Of a stretch of DNA of 64,000 nucleotides, positions 12,401-22,405 are shown in pieces (the first letter of the stretch is position 1; the number at the start of each line of letters is the position of its first letter). Where the stretch lies: assembly GCA_008330645.1 (NCBI GenBank), contig VLTN01000002.1:1054001-1118000 (forward strand), written 5' to 3'. The DNA is from Cafeteria roenbergensis. Taxonomy: Eukaryota > Sar > Bigyra > Bicosoecida > Cafeteriaceae. The notes under the pieces were generated by a model that was not told the DNA's origin, made no database searches, and saw only the letters and a program-made list of their open reading frames with translations. The translations under genes and the position numbers were made by a program.

Positions 12401-13395
12401 CAGCGGCTGGGTCGAGTCCGTTCGGGAGCGCATCGGCGGCCTTCCCGGCTGCGCCAGCGGCTGGGTCGGGTCCGTTCGGGAGCGCATCGGCGGCCTTCCC
12501 GGCTGCGCCAGCGGCTGGGTCGGGTCCGTTCGGGAGCGCATCGGGCTTCACAGGCGGGATGTTCGGCCAGGCCGCCTTCCCCTCCTCGCCCGCTCCGGCC
12601 GAGGCACAGGCTGCGCCCGTCGCGTCGGGCCCGGAGGAGGACGAGAGCGACGGCGACGACCAGGCCCCGGAGGGCGCCTCTGCGGCGGCTGGGCCGGCCG
12701 CGGATGCCGACGGCGCGGATGCCGGCGGCCGCGTGCGAGTGCGCGTGGGCCGGGGGCAGAAGCTGGGCCTGACGCTGGGGGTGTCCGATGCCGACTGCGG
12801 CGGCAGTGTGGTCGCGTCGGTCAAGGCCGGGGGCGCGGGAGCTCAGGCGGGCGTGCAGGTGGGGATGCATGTGGAGGAGGCGGCGGTGGAGTCGTCGTCT
12901 GGCGGCGTGACCGAGCGCGTGTCGCTGGGCGGCGAGGGTGTGGAGGCCTGCAAGCGTGCGATCAAGGCGATGACCAAGGCCGCCGGCTCTGTGGCGGGAG
13001 GCGTGATGGTGCTCGTGGTATCCGGCGGCGACGGCGATGCAGGGGAGGAGGGCGCTGGGGGTGCGGCTGAGGCCGGGGGCTTCGGGGGCGCAGCGGCTGG
13101 GTCGAGTCCGTTCGGGAGCGCATCGGCGGCCTTCCCGGCTGCGCCAGCGGCTGGGTCGAGTCCGTTCGGGAGCGCATCGGCGGCCTTCCCGGCTGCGCCA
13201 GCAGCTGGGTCGGGTCCGTTCGGGAGCGCATCGGCGGCCTTCCCGGCTGCGCCAGCGGCTGGGTCGAGTCCGTTCGGGAGCGCATCGACGGCCTTCCCGG
13301 CTGCGCCAGCGGCTGGGTCGGGTCCGTTCGGGAGCGCATCGGCGGCCTTCCCGGCTGCGCCAGCGGCTGAGTCGGGTCCGTTCGGGAGCGCGTAG
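3434..13395 (+). CDS. Cyclophilin-type PPIase fused to FG repeats and nine PDZ-like modules
   Basis: The N-terminal 190 residues (about 3660-4240) are a cyclophilin fold: TCENFRRLCTGEAG, FFRIVPGF, SMANAGPNSNGSQFF and LDGRHVAFGKV. Catalytic Arg55, Phe60, Gln111, Phe113 and His126 equivalents are present, but Gln63 is Ser and the cyclosporin-contact Trp121 is Gln, so activity may be reduced. A unique region of about 400 residues follows (4240-5485). Then come 18-residue PFGSAS-type repeats and nine acidic-linker/PDZ-like modules. The tentative first exon is ATG 3434 to 3501 (GTGAGA donor), spliced to 3657 in matching phase; the continuous frame upstream of 3657 has no ATG. The frame is open 3657-8114. 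It then changes through small indels between about 8115 and 9240 and near 10279 and 10330, and is open again to TAG 13393-13395. Cyclophilin plus FG repeats recalls RanBP2/Nup358, so a nuclear-pore role is possible but unproven; the PDZ modules are not known there. Inferred length is about 3.3 thousand residues. Confidence 0.8.
5487..6448 (+). repeat. 54-bp coding minisatellite (18-residue FG repeat), first block
   Basis: About 18 tandem 54-bp units encode variants of PFGSASAAFPAAPAAGS, each with one Phe-Gly (three units PLG, one PFE). Substitutions are few and keep the 18-residue period. The same unit recurs between all downstream PDZ-like modules in runs of roughly 2 to 8. Confidence 0.95.
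6449..13389 (+). repeat. Higher-order tandem array: FG spacer + acidic linker + PDZ-like module, nine copies
   Basis: Nine copies of a composite unit; the shortest spacing is 690 bp. Each has a GFTGGMFGQAAF segment, an acidic linker (EEDESDG), a PDZ-like domain and a variable run of 54-bp FG units. PDZ-like domains start near 6640, 7330, 8020, 8770, 9426, 10238, 11027, 11987 and 12737. Each has a GLTL carboxylate-loop-like motif, an SVKAGGAGAQAGVQVGM core, and a final VMVLVVSGG strand. Linker variants (DGADQ or DGDDQ; AADADG or AAGADG) are shuffled between copies, as expected from unequal exchange or gene conversion. Copies are almost identical, so expansion is recent. Confidence 0.93.
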
Positions 13396-13811
13396 GCAGT
13401 TGCCTAGGCTGCACCAGCCTTATCCAACGCGCTGGCCACTCTCCAGGCACGCGAAGGTGCCTGTTTGGTTAGCTGGAGCTCCTTTGCTGCGAGGCCTTTA
13501 GCGTGCAGGCCACTCAAACTTTTAGTGTCGCCTAGGCCGCGTGAATTTGCGTTGCCGTCGTGCGCCACCTGTGTGCCATGGCGGCTGCTCGTGTCGCGTT
13601 GCCTCCATGTCTGCGGCGCGCAGGCCTTCGTGCTGCCACTGTGGTTGTGGCTATGGACCCAGTGTGTGCACTATGCTGCAGATCACCGATTCAAAACTGC
13701 TGACAATGTCGGCGGCGTCGGGTGCCGGAATATTTGCTGAAGGCTTGGTCAACGCAGCATGCCCGCGAACTGCCGCGAGCACGCGCGCCTCGGGAAGCAG
13801 CCATGGCCTGC
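13396..13811. other. Convergent 3' ends
   Basis: This gap separates the stop codons of two convergent genes. Its first 30 bp or so are a degenerate copy of the 54-bp unit from the upstream gene, so the stop lies in a decayed repeat. The rest holds no recognisable gene. Confidence 0.55.
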
Positions 13812-14927
13812 TCACTGGAAGCTCAGAGTCACCGCACCGCTCGAGGAGTCTACAGTCGCCTTGGCATTGCACAGCGGCGTGACTGGCTTCACTGGCGTCA
13901 CGTCCCAGTCTGCCTTGACAGTCTGGCCGCCAGCCGTGAGCTTGATGCCAGTGAACACCGAGGGCTTCTGCGGGAAGGTCCCGCAGCCCTGGCAGCCGTA
14001 GCACTCGAGCGTGTTGTAGCCCCAGGGCTGCGACTGCAGGCGGGAGTTGGTTGCCGACTGGACGGTGGTCTTTCCAGTCCTTGTGTTGGTCGAGATGACG
14101 TCCCAAGACTGGTCTCCAGTCCTGGTCATGTTGCCGAACACAAGGTCACCCTCCGACATGCTGATCTCTGTGGAGGCCAAGGCGCCGTCGCGGAAGGTCA
14201 CGTACCAGCTGCGGGCGCTCCACGAGTAGCCGTCGCTTGCAGGGTACTGCAGCACAGGCTGAATGATGTCGAAGTCGGTGGACGGGTCAGGGTCGGCCTT
14301 CGGGATCCAGTTGATGTTTTGCAGACCTGTGGCGAAGGAAAGGGGGGTTGGGAATCAAGAGTCGCTTTGGGAGCGGTGCTGGCGGGGCGGCTGGCAGGCG
14401 TGCGGGAAGCACCGGTTGCTCTGGCAGAGCGCAGCACGGCCCCGGGGACAGTTGAAGCTGCGAGGCTCGCGCGCGTCGCCCTCCGCAAGGTGACCGCCCG
14501 GCTTGACCGGGGCCTCACCGGTGAAGAGATAGAGCACCTGAGGCACCTCCTTTGGCGCATCTGGGGTCGAGAAGGACCCAAGGAAGCTGTCGTAGGCTGG
14601 CCCCGTGGCTTTGGTGGCAGTGTAAGCCAGCCAGCCGTCGTAGTCGGCCGGAAGCGTGGGCATGGACACCGAGCCCCGCACGCGAGGCGCGCCGCTGGCG
14701 CATGGTGGGAACCGGTGCACCGAACCGTCTGGGAACGTGGCCTCCAAGCCGCCTCCTGGCGCCCGCCGAGACCGCGTGCCGCTCGGGACCTCGTTCACGC
14801 AGTGCGCGGGAAGGGCCCCGAGCCCCGGCACGGGGCGGTGCTCGACGCCATTGATGGCGACACTTGGAAGGGATGCGGCCGCGGAGGCGATGACGCAGGC
14901 TGCGATGGCGGCAAGGAAAGATCGCAT
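13812..14927 (-). CDS. Secreted protein of unrecognised family; two exons
   Basis: Exon 1 is 14927-14519 and exon 2 is 14326-13812 (GTGAGG donor, CACAG acceptor, phase 1), giving 307 residues. A signal peptide is clear: MRSFLAAIAACVIASAAASL. The mature protein has no transmembrane segment. It contains aromatic and Trp motifs DGWLAYTATKA, PQVLYLFTG, NINWIPKADP, FDIIQPVLQYP, WSARSWYVTF, FGNMTRTG and PWGYNTLE, followed by a CYGCQGCG cluster. The split exactly inside LYLFTG-LQNINW with no loss of pattern supports the intron. I believe similar secreted proteins exist in other microbial eukaryotes, but I cannot name the family or a function. One NMT sequon fits a secretory route. Confidence 0.75.
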
Positions 14928-15111
14928 CCTGGCAGAGTGCGTTTGCGCCTTGCTGCCGCCGTCCAGAGATGGAAGCTGGGCTGGCAGAGCAACGCTGCTG
15001 CGGGCGCAGGGAGAGGGCAAGTGCCCACGGCGGCACAACCCGCGCTTGCGCTGCTCTTGGGAACTGAGGGCCGGCCCTGTACCCACCCGTTCGCCAGAGT
15101 AGCGTCTGGAG

Positions 15112-17472
15112 ATGGCGCAAGGGCCAGCGGAGGGGCTAATGGCCATCGTCGAAGACAACCTGTGGCGGTCGTCGGCTCGCGGCTCACAAGACTTGCCTCG
15201 CATGATCCGCAAGGACAAGAGCACCGCCGCCTTTCGGATCCGCTTCCCCGACATCGTCGACCGGTACAACATGGACACTGGTGAGGAGCTGTCCGAGAGC
15301 TTGACGTTTCGTCACGACGGCGAGGAGGAGCGGGAGCGCGGCCGAGCTGGGCACGCCGCAAGCGCGGGGTACACCTCTGGGTCCCGCAGCCCGCTCCCAG
15401 CAGCCTTGTCAACTTTGGCACGTAGGCGTGCGTCCTACAGGCGGGCGCTCTCGCGGAGCCTCTCGGTGCGGGCACTGCGCGCCAGCCCCAGCGGCACTCT
15501 CAGCGACATTTACACCTTCGACGGCATCAGCCGCTACGTGCGCTTTTCGGAGCTGCAGCCGCTGTGGGTCGACGTTGAAGATGATGCCCTGCCGTCTCGT
15601 GGGGAGAAGGGCTTCGTGGAGCTGAGCGTCCGCGTGCGCGGCTCTGTGCCGTACAGCTCGCATGCGGAGGGGGGACCTATCTGCTTGCTCTTTAGCCTCG
15701 ACGTGTCGCGGGTGCCGCAAGACGCGCCCGGCCGGCCCCGGCCTGACACATTGATCGCCCTCAGCGATTTTTTCATCTCTCAGCAAGCTCCAGTCACCGT
15801 CGACGAGCACACCGGTGAGATCAGGCGGCGGCAGACTGGGCCCGCGACCGTAAAGCCCCATAAGCGGGCCTCTGGGGCCTCCTCGCCCCCGCTCCCAGCT
15901 GACGTCGCGGAGCGAAATGTGCAGGATGTGGTACAGATGGCACTGGCGTCCTTTTACGCGCCCAAGGCGCCATGGCTGGCCGGAAACCCGTGCCCCTGGC
16001 CTGACGTTCTTGGAGCGACCGAGGCAGACACCATCGACCGGGCCGAGCAGCTTGCCTCCGACTTGGCCATGATTCCAGGCGAGCCCAACCATGCAACTGT
16101 CGCTGCGTCGTTTCCGGCGAGGCCGCGCGAGTTCGCGGGAGCGGGCAGCACTCCACTCTTGGGAGACTCACTCAGGCCCGACCCACAGCTGGCTGGCCCG
16201 CTCAGTGGCACCCCGATGTCAGTGGACGGTCCCCGTTTGTCCGCGGCGCCGGCATCCCGCTCGTCCCAGAGGATTTTCCCGCCCCGGATCGGCTCCAGAA
16301 AACATGCGCGGCAGCATGTTGCTCGGTCGCCCGACCAGGGCGCACAGGAGGCCGGAATGGCGATGCTGGTCATGGCCAGCGAGCTAGCTCAGCAAGGTCG
16401 GCAGCCAAGTGATGCCCCGTCGAGCGTCGACGGCGCGGGAAGTCCGAGAAACGTTCAAATGCTGTCCCCTTGCAGCGAGGTGCGAGGCACGCCTGCGCAT
16501 CAGCACGTCGCGGCGTCGCCATCAAGTCAATCCGAGTTGGCAGCTCATGGCGGCTTCGCACAGCGGGGGCGGGCTGACCCCTCTGGCCAGGCACAGCGTG
16601 CTGCGTTCTCAACTCCGGCCCAGAGAGGCCGCGGCACAGCCGAAGCCGCGCCAGACCGAGGCATGGACTCTGGCCTGTCCCTGGCAAGGTACTCCATGAC
16701 TGTCGCACGCAGCACTAGTCTGCTCGGCCGGGCCCAGCAGCCGCTCGCCGCGGGCAGTGGGGTGGCAGATGGCGGTCGATCGGCTCCACGAGCAGTCGCA
16801 GCTGCTGCGGCGGCCAGTGGCGCACCCAGCGTAGGCGCCGGGTTTGGCCGGCCGCCCCGTGCCTCCAAACGCCTGCGGGCATGGTCTGGCTCGCGAGGCG
16901 GGGAGCTGCGTCGAGAGAGCTCTGCGGACTCTGGGAGGATGCTGTCTGCTGGCTGGCCGTCGCCCTTGTTCGAGCTACGGGTAGGTGACACCGCGGGCAC
17001 GCTTCAGCAAGGCACGTTTCAGCGCAGCTCGTGGCATGGAGTCCAGGCGTCAGGGCGCCAAGGCAGCGCAGCGTCGCACGCCCCAAGCGGGGCGATGACC
17101 CCGTTGTTTGGCTCAGATCTGGCTGCTCCGCAAACCCCCGTCGCGCTCATGCCTGCCATAAGACCCGGTGGAGACGACGCGTGGAGTGAGGATGCTGGTC
17201 GCGCATCCGACGGTGTGGGTGACGACGCCGCACGACGCCGCCTGGCTGACGCAGGGCCAGCCGATACGCGCAACCCTCTGCCCCAGGACGGCACGGCGGC
17301 GCCAACTCTCCTTGCAATGGCCGCGGAAATGCAGTGCGAGCCGCAGCCCGGGGCCACTGCCGTGGCCAGTCTGTTGTCCGAGCTTGCTGAGCCCCGAGCT
17401 CCTCCGAGCCTCCGCCGCCCGTCCGCTGCCAAACCAGCTTCCACCTCCGGAAGCGGTCCTGCGCCTGTCTAG
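15112..17472 (+). CDS. Unrecognised protein with long disordered C-terminal half
   Basis: The frame is open for 786 residues from ATG 15112. A likely short intron runs from the GTGAGG donor at 15280 to the acceptor CAGCAG near 15404 (phase 1, frame kept); without it the protein reads through. The N-terminal 55 residues are ordered-looking (DNLWRSS, AAFRIRFPDIVDRYNMDTG). A second block of about 170 residues (TFDGISRYVRFSELQPLWVD, FVELSVRVRGSVPY, ICLLFSLDVSR) looks like a beta-rich domain. From about residue 300 on it is Ser/Ala/Gly/Pro/Arg-rich and low in complexity, typical of nuclear or scaffold proteins. I see no catalytic motif. It is head-to-head with the secreted-protein gene, 184 bp between start codons. 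Confidence 0.65.
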   Translation: MAQGPAEGLMAIVEDNLWRSSARGSQDLPRMIRKDKSTAAFRIRFPDIVDRYNMDTGEELSESLTFRHDGEEERERGRAGHAASAGYTSGSRSPLPAALSTLARRRASYRRALSRSLSVRALRASPSGTLSDIYTFDGISRYVRFSELQPLWVDVEDDALPSRGEKGFVELSVRVRGSVPYSSHAEGGPICLLFSLDVSRVPQDAPGRPRPDTLIALSDFFISQQAPVTVDEHTGEIRRRQTGPATVKPHKRASGASSPPLPADVAERNVQDVVQMALASFYAPKAPWLAGNPCPWPDVLGATEADTIDRAEQLASDLAMIPGEPNHATVAASFPARPREFAGAGSTPLLGDSLRPDPQLAGPLSGTPMSVDGPRLSAAPASRSSQRIFPPRIGSRKHARQHVARSPDQGAQEAGMAMLVMASELAQQGRQPSDAPSSVDGAGSPRNVQMLSPCSEVRGTPAHQHVAASPSSQSELAAHGGFAQRGRADPSGQAQRAAFSTPAQRGRGTAEAAPDRGMDSGLSLARYSMTVARSTSLLGRAQQPLAAGSGVADGGRSAPRAVAAAAAASGAPSVGAGFGRPPRASKRLRAWSGSRGGELRRESSADSGRMLSAGWPSPLFELRVGDTAGTLQQGTFQRSSWHGVQASGRQGSAASHAPSGAMTPLFGSDLAAPQTPVALMPAIRPGGDDAWSEDAGRASDGVGDDAARRRLADAGPADTRNPLPQDGTAAPTLLAMAAEMQCEPQPGATAVASLLSELAEPRAPPSLRRPSAAKPASTSGSGPAPV

Positions 17473-17740
17473 GTCGAGCTTCGCGCGCCTTGGTGGGTGG
17501 TCCACCCCGTAGGGGCAGCAGCGGGAGCACAGCAGAGGCACCAAGATCGCGTTGGAATGTGTGTGTGTGCCCTCCGCCCTCCGGGCCTGGAACCAGAAAG
17601 GCAAACGTTGCCGCGTTGGCCGCTTCGAGTGGCAACAGTCACAGACGCACACGCTCATGCAAGCGAAGAAAGGAACTGCCGGGCTAGAGCGAAGATCGCG
17701 CGAAGCCAGCTTGCTGAGCCCTTCCAGCCAGCCGGCCGGC

Positions 17741-19624
17741 TCAGATGGCGGGACTTTCCTCTTCCGCGTCGCCTCCAGGCGCTGCAGCCGCAGCGGCCGA
17801 GTAGGATCCGCCTGCAGGCCCTGAGGTGCCCCCTGACGAGGCGGCAGCCGCTGCTGCACTCGCGTCCGCTTCGCTCGCAACGCGCACGGCTGCGGCTGCC
17901 TGCTTCGTGTCGCCGCCGGCCCTGCGCCAGGCCTCGACCTTGCCTTCCTCCGCAGTCGCCGCCTCGGCCGAAGACGCAACGATGCGGCTCCAAAGGTTCT
18001 CCGCAGCCTCCGCGCGCATGGCCTCCATCACGGCAAAATCAAGCAGCATCTGCTTCGAGTCGGCCAGGCGCATCCCGCGCAGCTGCGCAACCTCGTCGAG
18101 CAGCTCGTTGTTTGCAGTCACGAACGCCTCTCGGGCCTCATCCACCGCGGAAACCGCTTTGGCAACTTCCGCGTCGGCAGCCGGGCCCTTGGTAGGGTCG
18201 CCGCGAACGCGGTCCTGCGCCACGCGCTTGGCCTCGAGGCGCTCCTTGCTTGCCTGGAGCGAAGCGCTGACTGCCTCGCGGTACCGGAATGCCGCCTGGG
18301 CTGCCTCTGCGACCGCGATGGCGTCGCGGAGGTCTTCCCGGAACCAGCGCAGCTCGCCCGAGGCAAGCATCGCCTCCATCTTCCCCTGGTTGTGCATGGT
18401 CGACCCGATTTTGGAGAAGCTGGCACCCAGGTCCTCCTTCTCGTGGTTGCCCAGGGTCTCGTAGCCCTTCCAGTACTCGAGCATCCGGCCGGCGGCTTCG
18501 AGGCGCTTGGTGAGCATGGATCCTGCTGCCTTCTCGGCCCGCACCAGCGCCGCATGGACGCCGTTGATGTAGGTGCTGAGCTCCTCGAAGCTGAGGTCAG
18601 CAGCCGTCCGCGTCGCAGGGTCGGACGGGGCTCCGCGGACGCGGTCGACGGCCGAGCCGATGGCGCTTCCGGCGGCGCTCATCATGGAGAACACGCCCCT
18701 CTGCATCGACTCAGTCATTTTAGGGCGCGTGGCATCCTTTACGGCGGTGAAGCCAGTGTCTTCCAGGGTCAGGAACTGGAACACCGGCTCTGCGAGCGAG
18801 CGGGAGGGCGGGGGAGAGCCGCGCGGCAGTGAGGAAGCGGGCCCAGTGAGGAAGCGGGCCCAGTGAGGAAGCGGGCCCAGTGAGGCCGCCCGCAGAGCAC
18901 CGCGGCGGCGAGCACAGAGACTTTGGGACACCCCGGCGTGAGCAGGCTTTGCGGCCGCCTGCGATGTCTGGAAGCAGCAGCAAGGCCTCACCTGCCACGC
19001 GCAGACGAGGGTGCGACGCAATGCGGTCCACGAAGCGCTGCAGGCCGCGGTTGCGTGACTCGATGAACTCGTCATGGAAGTTCTTCACGGGCAGCCCGTC
19101 CTTTGGGGGGAGCGGGGGAACGGCCACGGTTGGCGCCACCATCAGCAAGCGCTTGCGGAGCCAATCGAAATCTGAGTACCGGCGCACCACCTCGAACGTG
19201 GACTGCTCGAAGCGCTCGATGCCGCGCTGCTGCGGTGCATATCCTTGTGTCAAGTGGACGGGGGCGCGACAGACACGGTCGAGGCGAGGGGGAGGTCCTC
19301 TCGGGCGAGGCGGGTGCCTGTCCGCATGGAAACTTGCTGCTCCGCCGGGGGCCCGCGGCCAGCCGGCCCCGCCCGCACCCAGAGCCACGAGCGCAACGAG
19401 GCAATGGCACCGCCTGCACTCTTGCGAGAGAGGCGAATCGCCCAAGTCGCAGTCTCGCCTGGCGCAGCAGGGGGGCGCGCCCCCATCGCACAACCGAGCT
19501 GGCTCACCGAGGAAACGATCTTGTACGTCGTGTAGGGTGCGCGCCCGTCGCCTTGCGTCTGCGGCTCCCCCACACGGATGTCCAAAAAGCTGTCCCCTCC
19601 GCTGGCGGTGCCGGTGGCGGCCAT
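17741..19624 (-). CDS. PX-BAR sorting nexin (SNX1/SNX4-like)
   Basis: Sorting nexins bind endosomal phosphoinositides through a PX domain and shape tubules with a BAR dimer in retrograde or recycling transport. Exons are 19624-19508, about 19229-18992 and 18789-17741 (GTGAG donors, CAG acceptors, phases 0 and 1), giving 467 residues. The PX domain (residues 12-125) shows YTTYKIVSS, the lipid-binding FEVVRRYSDFDWLRKRL, the proline turn VPPLPPKDGLPVKNF, and EFIESRNRGLQRFVDRIASHPRL. A helical BAR region (about 170-400) follows, with KMTESM, LSTYINGVHAALVRAEKA and LDFAVMEAMRAEAAENLW. The Ala/Gly-rich tail looks disordered. The first acceptor could also be three bases further on. Which SNX subgroup it belongs to cannot be fixed by eye; length is close to SNX4. 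Confidence 0.87.
18829..18882 (+). repeat. 17-bp tandem repeat in sorting nexin intron 2
   Basis: Three perfect head-to-tail copies of agtgaggaagcgggccc lie inside the 202-bp intron. On the gene strand (-) the reverse complement is C/T-rich, so it may add to the polypyrimidine character upstream of the acceptor. Confidence 0.85.
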
Positions 19625-19866
19625 CGTGCAGTCTCCCGGTGCGAGTGTGGCGAGGCTGCAGCCTGGGCAGCCAAGTTGCAGAGCCGCGCCGGAGCATGCG
19701 CCTGAAAACGCGGCCGCAACTTGCCGCGCCGGCCACAACGTCACGCTGCGGTGCCCTACGGGCGCCGCACGGTTGGACTGGGGGGAGGGCGGGGGCAGCT
19801 GCGGCCTTGAGCCACCGAGCGCCGATTCTTACCGCAGCAGCGGCGAGGCACAGGGCGAGGTTCGTG

Positions 19867-22405
19867 ATGGCTGGCGTGGAGGACAGCGTGCTGCGCCTGG
19901 GCGATGAGTTCAGCCGGCTCAGCACGTCGCCTCTGTGGGAAGTTATGAAGTCTTACTACGCCCAACAGGGCTTGCGCAGCTGGCGCGAGGAAATTGTGCC
20001 GTCATACATCACTTGCAACGTCGTCGTGGCCAAAACTGTGGTCCAGCTTGTCGTGGCCATGTGCGATGAAGCCGACGCCAGGCGCGGGCGTGCGGGGCCC
20101 GAGACGCGGGTGACAGTGCTTGAGTTCGGCGCAGGGTCTGCAAACCTCATGTACTGGGTCTGGCTTCTTGCGGCCGAGCACGGCGTGCTTGGACCCCGGA
20201 TGCGGCGGCGCAAGCTGCGCTTCGTGGCGTCCGACTGCTCAAGCTCCATCATAGACGAGCTGCTTGAGATGCCAGTCTGGGCCGCCGCTACCAAAAGTGA
20301 CAAGGGGGTCGACCTGGCCGTGGTTGATGCCCTGAGCTGGTCCGGCGAGCCTGTGCGAACGCAGCGGCACGGCTGGACTGTTGGCGGCGCCGGCGAGGCC
20401 GTGTGCGGGCTCTGCGGGTACGTGTTCGACACTCTCCCGCACGACGCGTTTGCGTTCTCGGGGGGCGCTGTGAGTGAGAGCTGGGTGGCGCTGCAGCGCG
20501 ATGGAGCAGCGGCCAGCACCACGGGCATGGACACTCCTGGCGAGCGCTCGTCAACAGCGTCAGCAGACGAGCTGCGCGGTCTCACGCCGGAGCAGGTGCT
20601 GCGCAAACGCTCGCTGGTGTGGAGGGACGTTGCTCTGCCCGCGTGGCGCTCCTACTACAGGGGGCTGGGCCATGCCGGCGGCTTGCTTGCACTTCCTGCG
20701 AGCCCAGCGGCGGACGGGGGGCAGGTGGACCAGCAGCTTGCGCTGGTGATGGACGGCCTGCTTGCCGGCTACGCGTCTCTCTTCCGGTGCGGGAGCGCTG
20801 GGGCGTCGGACGGGGCTGCTGGACCGGCCGCAACTGCGGCCGCGGCCACCACTCCACGCCGCGACTCGGCAGCGGCAGAGCAGTCGGCAAAGGCCGCTGA
20901 GCCTGCAGCTTCGCCCGCAGCGCCAGCAGCGCTCGAAGCGCTCCAACCGGGCGGCGACACGCGCGCTACAGACTGCTGCGGCCGCGGCGACGCAAGTCCG
21001 GGGCACGGTTCGGCCGGCCACGGCGACGTGGATTCTGACGACGGTGCGAGCGACGCAACCGACAGTGACGATGACAGCAGCTGTTCGTCTGGCAGCGACT
21101 GCTCGAGCCCGGCAGAGCTGGCCACGGCTCGCCTGACGCTGCCCATCGGTGGCCTGCGGCTGCTGCGATCTCTCCAAGTCCTCATCACTGGCGACGCAGA
21201 CAGGCGCGCCCATGGCGATCCTGCTGACGCTGCTGGCCCCGCTGCTCCCGGCCAGCCGGCACCGCTAGCGGCTGCAAAGGGCCGTGTCGACTGTGCTCCG
21301 CCGAGCGGCCTCGCCGCGTGCATCGTCCTCGACAAGGGCTTCTCCGAGCCGCATTCGTTTGTGGGCCTGGGGCCCCCCGAGCTTGCGCTGCACGGAAGCT
21401 TCTCGCTCATGGTCAACTTCCACGCGTGCGAGCTCGCTGCTGCTGCTCTGGGCGGGTGCTGGGCGACGGCGGGCTGCGACGGGGACGACATCCGCCTTGC
21501 CGCCTGTGTGCTGCCGCCCGCGACCGAGCGGCGGGCAGCCCCGAGGAGCTTCAGGTCGCCCATGAAGGAAGCGTATCCGCGAATCTACGAGGCAATCAAC
21601 AGCGCCCCGTGCGGCGGGCCCGACGCCTTCTTCCACCTGTCCTGCGCGCTCCCGGTGAGCAGTCGCAGCTGCCGCCCGCGGAGGCGGCTTCGCCAGCACA
21701 GGCCGCGCCGCGTGGCGACGTGGGCATAGCCTCTGACATGCTCCAATCGATCTGGGAGGCGTCTGCGGCTGGGCCTCGAGGTCGAGCTGCTGCCGCTTGC
21801 CCGCATGACTGTGCCTGCCAAAAAACTCTTTTCGTCCTGTGCACTCTTGTCGCTCGCAGGACGCGCACGACGTGGACCGCTTCAAGCGCAAGCCGACAAT
21901 GCCGTTGACCTCCATCCTTGCCCTGTGCCAGATATCGGACTGGGACTCGGACGTGTTTGCGCGGTCTCGAGCCTGGATCGCGCAGCTGCTTCCCACCGCA
22001 AGGGAGGAGCACTTGCAGATGCTGCGTGACGGCATGGCCCGGATGATTTCGATGGAGTACCCGCTCTGCGTCCACAAGGACGTGCCGTTTGAGGCCGCAC
22101 GGATGTTTCAAGCGATGGGGTGGTTCGGCAGGGCGTCGGAGCTGTTCCGCGTGTCCATCGCCAGGCACGGCGAGGTCGCGAGCTCGGCGCTGAACCTTGG
22201 GCTGTGCCTGGCAGCCCGAGGGGAGCACGCTGAAGCTGCTCTGTGGCTGGACAAGGCAGGCGCGCTGGAGCCCGCCACAAACGGCAAACGGCTTGCGGAG
22301 TCTTGCCGGGCCAAGCTCAGGGCCGAGGCAGCAGCAGCTGCTGCGCAAACTGCAACCGAGGTCACGCTGGGATCGCGCACCGTTCTGCTTGGACTCCCGG
22401 AATGA
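19867..22405 (+). CDS. Putative SAM-dependent methyltransferase with C-terminal helical repeats
   Basis: Exons are 19867-21654 and 21860-22405 (GTGAGC donor, CTCGCAG acceptor, phase 0), giving 777 residues. The N-terminal block LSTSPLWEVMKSYYAQQGLR, VPSYITCN and the Rossmann motif I VLEFGAGSANL (residue 84 on), followed by KLRFVASDCSSSIIDEL, match the layout of a bacterial and protist methyltransferase family that starts with this conserved SPLW...YY...G header. A Ser/Asp-rich insertion (about residues 310-430) splits the catalytic domain before VLDKGFSEPHSF and FSLMVNFHACELAA. The last 110 residues (PFEAARMFQAMGWFGRASEL, ALNLGLCLAARGEHAEAALW) are TPR-like. The substrate is unknown. It is head-to-head with the sorting nexin gene, 242 bp between starts. 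Confidence 0.77.

Noticed and set aside
10048-12870. 940-residue minus-strand open frame opposite the PDZ/FG array
   Set aside because: The array has few stop codons in most of its six frames because of GC content and period lengths divisible by three. Only the plus frame gives cyclophilin continuity and PDZ-like folds; the other frames are Arg/Pro-rich repeats.
5460-13395. A CRISPR-like array or satellite, suggested by regular repeats
   Set aside because: Repeats are coding, contiguous, lack unique spacers and keep an 18-residue period inside a eukaryotic gene.
15112-15400. Scm3/HJURP-like centromere chaperone motif in the unrecognised 15.1-kb gene
   Set aside because: A loose likeness around FPDIVDRYNMDTGEEL disappears if the likely intron after NMDTG is removed, and no other Scm3 feature is present.
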